In this document: piece after piece, positions 56,751 through 64,000 of the stretch
Position numbering within the stretch: position 1 is the stretch's first letter
How the letters are laid out: each line of letters begins with the position of its first letter
Assembly: GCF_026041215.1 (NCBI RefSeq)
Contig: NZ_JAPEIQ010000006.1
Span: forward strand, 574,146 to 638,145
DNA: 64,000 bases
DNA from: Hoyosella sp. YIM 151337
Lineage (GTDB): Bacteria; Actinomycetota; Actinomycetes; Mycobacteriales; Mycobacteriaceae
Reading direction: 5' to 3'
Program-made: the position numbers and the translations under genes
Notes under the pieces: generated by a model
What the model was told of the DNA's origin: nothing
What the model saw: only the letters and a program-made list of their open reading frames with translations
Database searches by the model: none

Positions 56751-57614
56751 CTAGGTCAGCGTTCGCGGCCGATACTCGGGTTCGGAGCCCTTCATCCGCG
56801 CCTTACGGGCAATTTTCGTGTTCGTGCCTGCAAGAAGGCGCAGTTGTGCGCGTCGTTCCGCCGCGAATGCTGCGCGTGGTGATTCTGACCACGCCGCGTT
56901 GAACAGCTTCTTCGCGGCTGTCACGGCGTCAGGGGACTGTTTGCTCAGCAACTGCGCCAACTCGAGCGCTGGCACGGCTGGGTCGTCGGCGACACCTGTG
57001 ACGAGGCCGATCCCGGCAGCCTCATCACCGCTGATGACCTTGCCAGTCATAGTGAGCAGTTTCGCCGTGTCAATGCCCACCAGTTCGCTCAGCGTTGCCG
57101 TGCCCGTCATATCCGGGATCATGCCCCACTTCGCTTCCAGCACCGAAAGCTCCGAGTCCGGGGCGGCGAAACGGAAGTCAGCGGCCAGGGCCAATTGCAG
57201 GCCGCCGCCGTAACAGTGACCGCTGATGACAGCGATCACCGGCACCGGCAGCTCACGCCACGCCCAGCAGGCCCGCTGAAACATGTTGGTGCCCCGGCCC
57301 GGCAGCGGCGCAAACGACGGTACTGGCAGGAAGTACCGCGCGATCCGCTGCGGTTGCTTCGCCGCAGACGGGAAGTCCAGCCCCGCACTGAACGACGAGC
57401 CTTCCCCAGACAGGAGCACCACCCGGACGTCACGGTTCTTGCGGATCTCCGCGGCTGCCTCAACCAGCTGGGCGAGCATGTCGAGGGTCAGCCCGTTCAG
57501 CTTGTCAGGCCGTGCCAGTGTGACGTGCGCAGTCGCACCTTCCACGCGGTAGGACACACTGAGCGCGACGGCGCCAGTCTTTGCAGCCCTGGACTGCAGC
57601 ACTTTTGGAATCAC
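56751..57614 (-). CDS. Enoyl-CoA hydratase/isomerase (crotonase) family protein
   Basis: 287 residues of crotonase fold. The oxyanion-hole segments are [10 protein letters not shown] and [34 protein letters not shown] retains the Glu of the active site. The GTG start overlaps the NRPS stop as GTGA, so it is translated with the synthetase. It may be ordinary fatty-acid metabolism or may tailor an acyl group of the peptide. Confidence 0.85.
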   Translation of the reverse strand: MIPKVLQSRAAKTGAVALSVSYRVEGATAHVTLARPDKLNGLTLDMLAQLVEAAAEIRKNRDVRVVLLSGEGSSFSAGLDFPSAAKQPQRIARYFLPVPSFAPLPGRGTNMFQRACWAWRELPVPVIAVISGHCYGGGLQLALAADFRFAAPDSELSVLEAKWGMIPDMTGTATLSELVGIDTAKLLTMTGKVISGDEAAGIGLVTGVADDPAVPALELAQLLSKQSPDAVTAAKKLFNAAWSESPRAAFAAERRAQLRLLAGTNTKIARKARMKGSEPEYRPRTLT

Positions 57615-60600
57615 TGAGCGCGTCTCCCCCGCGTTTCGTCTTTCAGGAACTGTGCCAGCACCGGCCCGATCACAGCCAATGCGTCCGGCTCAATCATCTG
57701 CTGGTGACGCACCGGGACGTCGACGACACGCATCTTCGGCAGCTGCTGCGCCCATTCCCGCGGCGTGCGCAAGACACCGGCGGGATCCACCGTGTTATCG
57801 GCTGCGAAGAACAGCGCCCGGCCGGAGTACACGTTCGGTTCGAACGAGCGCATTATTCGTGCCGCGTCAGCGAACCCGCGGTGGATACGCTCGATGTGCG
57901 CAGCTGTGAGGCCAGTGGGCTGACCAAAAGCACTGTCGAGTTCCGCGGCCGCCGCCTCGTAACTCAGTGCAGCTCCTTCCGGCACGTCCACGCCGAAACT
58001 GCGGATGAGTTCAGCCATATCCGGGACATCGGTATCCGCGGCGACATAGCTGTCCAGCATCGCGAGCAGGCCAACATCCTCGCCCGCCGCGCTCAGCTGC
58101 GCAGCCATCTCCTGTGCGATTACACCACCAAGGGACCAGCCGGCCAGATGGTAAGGGCCGTTTGGCGCGATCTTTCGAATGTGCTCGACGTACGTTGCCG
58201 CCAGGTGCTCGATCGAATCGGACGGTTCAGCACCCGTCAAAGACGGCAGCTGCAGACCGTACACGGGATGATCGTCCGGGATGTACTGGGTAAGCCCTGT
58301 GTATGCCCACGACAAGCCGACACCGGGGTGCACCAGGAACACTGGCGCGCTGCGCCCCTGCTGCCGCAACCTGATAACTGGTGCGAGCAACTGCGCCGCG
58401 AGCTCGCTCGGCGCATCGTCGGGCCGCGACAGTCGCTCCGCCAGTGCCGCCGGGGTCGGGTTGAGGAACACGCTCTGCAGCCGCAATGCCCGGCCAGTGG
58501 TCTTCTCCAGTTCAGCCACGACACGAGTGACACTCAGGGAGTTGCCGCCGAGATCGAAGAAACTGTCGTAGACGCTGACCTGCTCGATGCCAAGTACCTG
58601 CGCGAACGCACCGGCCACAGCCTCTTCAGCGGCGTCGCGGGGCGCGACGTACTCCCTGCGGAGGCTCTGAAGGTCTGGCGCAGGGAGCGCCTTCCGGTCG
58701 AGCTTGCCCACCGGAGTCAGCGGCACCTCGTCGATCGGCATGATGACCGAAGGCACCATGTAGCTCGGGAGGAACTCAGCAAGATATGCCGTCAGTTCGC
58801 TTGCCGTCACGTGGACTGCGTCGTCGTCCGAGCCGCCCGCATGTGGCACCACGTAGGAGACAAGGATGGTTTCGCCCGCGGGGCCATCGACACCGGCGGT
58901 GGTAGCGAAGCTCACGCGCGGGTGGCTCGCCAGCGCAGTGTCGATTTCACCGAGTTCGATCCGCAAACCGCGGATCTTCACCTGAAAGTCGCTGCGGCCC
59001 ATGAATTCGAGTTCGGGTTCGCCGCCTCGCTCCACCCAGCGGACGACGTCCCCGGTGCGGTACATGCGCTCGCCAGGGGCACCGAATGGATTAGCGACGA
59101 AGCGTTCACTCGTCAGCCCCAGTCGGCCCTGGTATCCCCGTGCCAGCGCAGGCCCCGCGAGATATAGTTCGCCGGCGACGCCAGGAGGCTGCGGCTGCAA
59201 GCGCCCGTCCAGAACCATGGCCATGAATCCGCGTGTTGTCGCTCCGATCGTAACCGGCCCGCCAGCGGCCATTGGCGCGGTGATACTGCTCATGATCGTC
59301 GTTTCCGTAGGCCCGTACGCGTTGACCATCGCCCGTCCCGGCGCCCATCGGGACACCAGTTCCGGGGGACACACGTCACCCGCAACGAGGATGGACCGCA
59401 ACGTGTCGACCTCGTCCTCTTCGACGGAAGCGAGTACGGCAGGAGTGAAGAATGCGTGACTGATCTTCTGCTTCCGCAGCAGCTCGGCCATTGGTGCGCC
59501 GCCATATACGTCAGGTGGCGCCACGACGAGTGTCGCGGCCGCGCTGTACGCCATGAGCATTTCGAAGACCGAAGCGTCGAAGCTGGGTGACGCCGAATGC
59601 AGCACTCTCGCGGAACTCGTGACCCGAAGATGATCACGCTCTTCCGCTGCCAGGCTCGCGAGCCCGTAATGGGTCACCGCGACGCCCTTCGGCTTGCCCG
59701 TCGAACCTGACGTGTAGATGAGGTAGGCCGGATGAGCGAGGCGCAACGGCCAGATGCGGTCCGCATCCGTGATCGCGGCAGTGGATTGTGCGTCCGCCAG
59801 CGACGACAGGGCCGGGCCATCCAATTCAAGCCATGGCAGGGTGCCCGGCAGCGCCTCTCGGTGCGTCACGACGGTAAGACCGGCTACCGCAGCGGAGTCA
59901 GTGAGCATGTGTTCAATGCGGTCGGCTGGATAGCGTGGGTCGACAGGTACGAACGCCGCCCCCGTCTTCGCTACCGCCCACACGGCGAGGACGGATTCGA
60001 TTGAGCGGGGCAGACCGAGAGCAACAACTTTCTCGGGGCCCGCGCCGTACTTCGCAAGCACTCGCGCAAGCTGGTTCGACCGCTCATCAAGTTGCCGGTA
60101 CGTCAGCACGGCGTCACTCATGACAACAGCGTGCGCGTCCGGATCTCGCCGGGCAGCGTCCGCCAGGATATCCGGCAACAACCGTGGCTCGAGACCTTCA
60201 GGCCCGTGCACCGGCGCGTACCGAGCAACCTCAGTCCCGCTGAGCAACGGAATATCGCCAACCTTGATTTGCGGGTCATCGACGACGGCCCGCAGAATCC
60301 GCACGTAGCGGTCAGCGAATGCTGCGATCGTGTCCGCGTCGAACAGATCTGTGGCGTACGTGAAAGCGGCTTCGATGTCTGGCTGGCCGGCTGTCGCACC
60401 GTCCCCACCGAGAATCAGTTCAAGGTCGTACTTCGCGATCGACGTTTCGAAATCCAGGGGTTCGACGTGGAGGCCGTCGAGTTCCACCTCTGGCCGAGTG
60501 ATGTTCTGGAACTCGATGGTGGCCTGGAACAACGGCGAGTGCGCCGTTGACCGGTCGGGGTTGAGAACCTCCACCAAACGCTCGAATGGTACGTCGGAGT

Positions 60601-63600
60601 GCGCAAAAGCGGACAGGTCCGTCTCGCGAGCGTGCGCGAGCAGTTCCTCGAATGTCTCCGCGCCTTCCACTTCGGTGCGCAACACCAGCGTGTTGACGAA
60701 CATACCAATGAGATCGTCGAGCGCGGCTTCGCCGCGGCCCGCGACAGGGGTGCCAATCGCGATGTCCGTGGTACCCGACAATCGTGAAAGCAGTACCGCG
60801 AGCGCCGAATGAAGCACCATGAACACCGTTGCGCCCTGCCGCCGCGCGAGTTGCTCAAGCTGGGCATGCAGATCTGCGGGGATGGTAAACCGGTAATCCG
60901 CTCCCCGCAGCGTCTGCTGCGCGGGGCGAGGCCGGTCGGTGGGCAGCTCCAGCACATCAGGAAGACCTGTGAGGGCCCGCTTCCAGTAGTCAATCTGACG
61001 CGCCGCGAGGCTCGCTGGTTCGTTCTCATCGCCCAGGGTTTCGCGCTGCCACAGGCTGTAATCCGCGTATTGCACCTGCAGCGGCGCCCACGCGGGAGCA
61101 TTGCCTGCCTTGCGGGCGTGATACGCCGTCACGACATCGCGCGCGAGCGGACCCATTGAGAAGCCGTCTGCGGAGATGTGATGTACCACAACCAGCAGCA
61201 CGTGCTGGGTCGCACTGAGCTGGAACAGTCTGGCCCGAAGTGGCACTTCAGCGGCAACGTCGAACCCGGTGCCCGCGAGCCGGATGATGCGAGCACGCAG
61301 CTCAGCCTCGCTGGCCACCTGCTGCGGTGAAAGCTGCGCAACCACCTCGCTGGCGGGCACAATTACCTGCGATGGCCCTTGGACACTATCTGGGAAAACC
61401 GTACGCAACGCTTCGTGCCGCTCGACGACGTCTCGCAATGCCGCCGCCAGCGCGTCCACGTTGAGCGGACCGGTGAGCCGCACGGCGAGTGGCACGTTGT
61501 AAGCCGGCGAGGACGTATCGAACTGGTTGATGAACCACATGCGCTGCTGCGCAAGTGATACCGGCACATAGTCCGGGCGTGGTCGCGGCTCGAGCGCGGG
61601 ACGCGCCGGCCCGTGCGAACCCGCTGCTTCGGCGCGGTTCGCGAGTTCCGCGACCGTCGGAGCATCGAAAAGTTCCCGGACACCAAGCGCGACGCCGAGC
61701 GCCTCATTCACGCGTGCGATGACGCGCGTCGCTACCAGCGAGTTGCCGCCGAGGTCGAAGAAGCTCGCGCTGACGCTCACGCGTTCAGTGCTGAGCACCT
61801 CAGCGAACACTCCCGCGATGATTTCCTCGACCACGTTGCGCGGCGCCACGTACTCGGGTTCAGTCATGACGCTGTCTGGTGAGGGCAGCGCCCGGCGGTC
61901 GAGCTTGCCGACCGGTGTGCGGGGAACCTCGTCGATCGGGATGATGACCGACGGCACCATGTGCGAGGGCAACGACCTGCCGACAAACTCAGCAAGCTCC
62001 TCGGTATTAACGCGGCCGTCGTCGTGGGGCTGCACATAGGCAACAAGTGTCGTCTGGCCGTTCGGCGACGTGTGGCCGATCGTGGCCGCGAAGCCGACAG
62101 CCGGGTGCGCGCGCAGCGCTGCGTCGATCTCACCGAGCTCGATGCGGAAGCCACGTACCTTCACCTGGAAGTCTGACCGGCCAACGTAATCGATCTGGAG
62201 GTCGCCCTGTTTGTCGCGCAGCCACCGCACCACGTCACCGGTGCGATACATGCGCTCACCCGGCTCCCCGTAGGGGTTCGCAATGAAGCGCTCGGCGGTC
62301 AGACCGCGGCGCTCGTGGTAACCGCGCGTCAGTCCCTCCCCGGTGACGTACAGCTCGCCACTCACTCCGACGGGGACAGGTTGCAGCCGTGCGTCGAGCA
62401 CCAGTGCGCGGGTACCGCGGATCGGGCCACCGATCAGCACCTGCTCTCCTGCGGCCATCGGCGGACTGATCGCCACCATAATGGTCGTCTCGGTGGGACC
62501 GTAACCGTTGTAGAGGTTACGCCCCGGCGCCCACGCGTCGACGAGGTCGGGCGGCACCGCCTCGCCACCGACACTGACATTGGAGAAGTGTTCGAGCCCT
62601 TGCGGATCCATGGAACCGAGTGCGAGCGGGGTGATGAACGCGTGCGTCACCTTCTTGGTACGGATGATCTCCGCGAGTTCAGCACCGCCATACACAGTCG
62701 GGGGAATAATCACCATCGTCGCCGCGCTGCCGAATGCTTGCAGCAGTTCGAGCACGGATGCGTCAAAACTCGGGGACGAGAAGTGCATGACGCGTGCGTC
62801 GCGGGACACCTGAAAATGCTCTTTCGCTTCGAGAGCGAAGTTTTCCAGGCCCCGGTGCGTCGCCAGTACGCCCTTCGGCTTCCCCGTCGAACCGGACGTG
62901 TAGATGATGTACGCCGCCGTGCCGAGCAGCACCGGCCCGTGGCGCTCCTCGCTGCGGATCGGCTCACTGGAGTAGCGGCCCAGCAACTCGGCGAACTCTG
63001 GAGTGTCGATGACCAGCCACTCCGTGTCGCCTGGCAGCGCATCCGCGTGGGCGCGAGTCGTCAGCCCAAGCGCGGCACCGGAGTCCGTCAGCATGTGTTC
63101 GATCCGGTCCACGGGGTAGGTCGGGTCGACGGGTACGTAGGCGCCCCCGGCTTTTGTGACAGCCCAAATCCCGAGGATCGATTCAAGTGACCGTGCAATC
63201 CCCAGAGCCACAAACGTCTCCGGCTTTACTCCCCGCTCGAGCAGCACGCGTGCTAGCTGACTCGATACGCGGTCGAGTTCGCGGTAGGTGATCTCCCGCT
63301 CGCCGTCGATCACGGCAAGCCCGTCGGGGTTCTCCGCCACCGCGTCCGCGAGGAGTTCTGGCAGCGACCTGACAGTCCTGCCCCGCACCCCAGACACTGG
63401 TACGAGGTCCGCATACTCGTCTGGATCGAGAACGCAGAGTGACGCGTAACGCTGCTCCGGCGCGTGCGCGAAGTGCCGCATCATCCGCACGTAGCGCTGC
63501 AACACCGAGTGCATGTCTGCGGTGCTGAACAGGGACGGGAAGTACTTGAGTTTGACGTGCAGAGCAGTACTGGTGTGCGCGACAAGGGTCACTGGATAAT

Positions 63601-64000
63601 GCGCGGCATCAGCGCCATCCAGACCAGCGATGCGCATGCCCGCGAGGTCTGTTTCCGCAGTAACCCCGGCGGTGTCGACTGGATACGACTCGAAAACTGC
63701 AAGCGTGTCGAAGCCTGCGCCTGCACCGGCGGCTCGCTGGATATCGGCGAGCTGCACGTAATGGTGATCGAGGAGTTCAGCTTGCTCCCCCTGCACCCGG
63801 ACAAGCAGTTCGGAGAGGGTTTCGCCCGCCTCGAGCCGGATGCGGACGGGCAGGGTGTTGATGAACAGGCCCACCATCTCTTCCACACCGCTGATCTCCG
63901 GTGGCCGTCCCGACACTGTTGTCCCGAAGACGACGTCGTCACGAGAAGTCAGCGTCGCGAGCACGATTCCCCACGCCGTCTGGATCACCGTGTTGAGGGT
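57611..64000 (-). CDS. Non-ribosomal peptide synthetase, terminal two modules, 5' end off the window
   Basis: At least 2129 residues, open at the right edge. Order: end of a condensation domain ([10 protein letters not shown]), adenylation 1 ([46 protein letters not shown]), PCP 1 ([13 protein letters not shown]), condensation 2 ([10 protein letters not shown]), adenylation 2 ([26 protein letters not shown]), PCP 2 ([13 protein letters not shown]) and a type I thioesterase ([12 protein letters not shown]). No epimerisation domain separates the modules. Aligned on GrsA, tentative pocket codes are DALTSGGIMK and DAFTLAAIMK. The second is close to the Phe-activating pattern. The product is unknown. 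Confidence 0.95.
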   Translation of the reverse strand, partial: TLNTVIQTAWGIVLATLTSRDDVVFGTTVSGRPPEISGVEEMVGLFINTLPVRIRLEAGETLSELLVRVQGEQAELLDHHYVQLADIQRAAGAGAGFDTLAVFESYPVDTAGVTAETDLAGMRIAGLDGADAAHYPVTLVAHTSTALHVKLKYFPSLFSTADMHSVLQRYVRMMRHFAHAPEQRYASLCVLDPDEYADLVPVSGVRGRTVRSLPELLADAVAENPDGLAVIDGEREITYRELDRVSSQLARVLLERGVKPETFVALGIARSLESILGIWAVTKAGGAYVPVDPTYPVDRIEHMLTDSGAALGLTTRAHADALPGDTEWLVIDTPEFAELLGRYSSEPIRSEERHGPVLLGTAAYIIYTSGSTGKPKGVLATHRGLENFALEAKEHFQVSRDARVMHFSSPSFDASVLELLQAFGSAATMVIIPPTVYGGAELAEIIRTKKVTHAFITPLALGSMDPQGLEHFSNVSVGGEAVPPDLVDAWAPGRNLYNGYGPTETTIMVAISPPMAAGEQVLIGGPIRGTRALVLDARLQPVPVGVSGELYVTGEGLTRGYHERRGLTAERFIANPYGEPGERMYRTGDVVRWLRDKQGDLQIDYVGRSDFQVKVRGFRIELGEIDAALRAHPAVGFAATIGHTSPNGQTTLVAYVQPHDDGRVNTEELAEFVGRSLPSHMVPSVIIPIDEVPRTPVGKLDRRALPSPDSVMTEPEYVAPRNVVEEIIAGVFAEVLSTERVSVSASFFDLGGNSLVATRVIARVNEALGVALGVRELFDAPTVAELANRAEAAGSHGPARPALEPRPRPDYVPVSLAQQRMWFINQFDTSSPAYNVPLAVRLTGPLNVDALAAALRDVVERHEALRTVFPDSVQGPSQVIVPASEVVAQLSPQQVASEAELRARIIRLAGTGFDVAAEVPLRARLFQLSATQHVLLVVVHHISADGFSMGPLARDVVTAYHARKAGNAPAWAPLQVQYADYSLWQRETLGDENEPASLAARQIDYWKRALTGLPDVLELPTDRPRPAQQTLRGADYRFTIPADLHAQLEQLARRQGATVFMVLHSALAVLLSRLSGTTDIAIGTPVAGRGEAALDDLIGMFVNTLVLRTEVEGAETFEELLAHARETDLSAFAHSDVPFERLVEVLNPDRSTAHSPLFQATIEFQNITRPEVELDGLHVEPLDFETSIAKYDLELILGGDGATAGQPDIEAAFTYATDLFDADTIAAFADRYVRILRAVVDDPQIKVGDIPLLSGTEVARYAPVHGPEGLEPRLLPDILADAARRDPDAHAVVMSDAVLTYRQLDERSNQLARVLAKYGAGPEKVVALGLPRSIESVLAVWAVAKTGAAFVPVDPRYPADRIEHMLTDSAAVAGLTVVTHREALPGTLPWLELDGPALSSLADAQSTAAITDADRIWPLRLAHPAYLIYTSGSTGKPKGVAVTHYGLASLAAEERDHLRVTSSARVLHSASPSFDASVFEMLMAYSAAATLVVAPPDVYGGAPMAELLRKQKISHAFFTPAVLASVEEDEVDTLRSILVAGDVCPPELVSRWAPGRAMVNAYGPTETTIMSSITAPMAAGGPVTIGATTRGFMAMVLDGRLQPQPPGVAGELYLAGPALARGYQGRLGLTSERFVANPFGAPGERMYRTGDVVRWVERGGEPELEFMGRSDFQVKIRGLRIELGEIDTALASHPRVSFATTAGVDGPAGETILVSYVVPHAGGSDDDAVHVTASELTAYLAEFLPSYMVPSVIMPIDEVPLTPVGKLDRKALPAPDLQSLRREYVAPRDAAEEAVAGAFAQVLGIEQVSVYDSFFDLGGNSLSVTRVVAELEKTTGRALRLQSVFLNPTPAALAERLSRPDDAPSELAAQLLAPVIRLRQQGRSAPVFLVHPGVGLSWAYTGLTQYIPDDHPVYGLQLPSLTGAEPSDSIEHLAATYVEHIRKIAPNGPYHLAGWSLGGVIAQEMAAQLSAAGEDVGLLAMLDSYVAADTDVPDMAELIRSFGVDVPEGAALSYEAAAAELDSAFGQPTGLTAAHIERIHRGFADAARIMRSFEPNVYSGRALFFAADNTVDPAGVLRTPREWAQQLPKMRVVDVPVRHQQMIEPDALAVIGPVLAQFLKDETRGRRAQ

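Overview
The window is high-GC actinomycete chromosome, almost certainly from the mycolic-acid group (Mycobacteriales/Corynebacteriales). The evidence is gene content and gene order. groES-groEL1 has a His-rich GroEL1 tail and lies next to whiB3, sigD-rsdA, guaB2-guaB3 and choD. Further along come tsaD-rimI-tsaB-tsaE, alr, nnrD, glmS, glmM, rpsI-rplM and an ESX-4 type VII secretion locus. This order closely follows M. tuberculosis Rv3409c-Rv3449, and the left end resembles the guaA-esrISR region of Corynebacterium. A Hoyosella/Rhodococcus-like genus is plausible, but that is inference. Many starts are GTG, and many genes overlap by the 4 bases GTGA or ATGA.

Layout. 1-5.7 kb: an envelope-stress module (PspC-domain sensor kinase, cut by the window edge, divergent from a PspC/LiaF-like membrane protein), a PAP2 phosphatase, guaA and a small membrane protein. 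5.9-7.9 kb: a two-subunit sodium:monocarboxylate-type symporter behind two CRP/GlxR-like sites. 8-12.6 kb: cholesterol-oxidase-like ChoD, GuaB3 and GuaB. 13-17 kb: a DUF5319 protein, RsdA, SigD, an Rv3415c-like protein and WhiB3. 17-27.8 kb: groES-groEL1 under a CIRCE operator, then an apparent eight-gene operon running glmS, nnrD, alr, an alpha/beta hydrolase, tsaE, tsaB, rimI, tsaD. 28-32.7 kb: a dienelactone-hydrolase-like protein, two Rv3439c/Rv3440c-like proteins of unknown role, glmM, rpsI and rplM. 32.9-42.2 kb: ESX-4 (esxT, esxU, an Rv3446c-like protein, eccC4, eccD4, mycP4) with no eccB beside it. 42.2-46 kb: a TetR regulator, class II fructose-bisphosphate aldolase, a GH76-like hydrolase and a SpoU/TrmH methyltransferase. 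46-47.6 kb: an orphan LeuA regulatory-domain-like gene behind an apparent valine leader peptide and attenuator, plus a membrane protein. 47.7-52.9 kb: the phospholipid acyltransferases PlsC (HAD fusion) and PlsB, and a YibE/F-like membrane protein. 52.9-56.7 kb: a compact extracytoplasmic redox/metal cluster (VKOR, DsbA-like, Tat-exported DyP peroxidase, PCuAC copper chaperone, membrane protein). 56.7-64 kb: a crotonase translationally coupled to the terminal part of a non-ribosomal peptide synthetase (C-A-PCP-C-A-PCP-TE) that runs off the right edge.

Most of the window is conserved housekeeping sequence. The least explained parts are the valine-attenuated orphan LeuA-domain gene, the DyP/PCuAC/DsbA/VKOR operon, the ESX-4 locus without local eccB4, the Rv3439c/Rv3440c-like pair and the NRPS-crotonase unit. 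I see no tRNA, rRNA, insertion sequence or CRISPR array.
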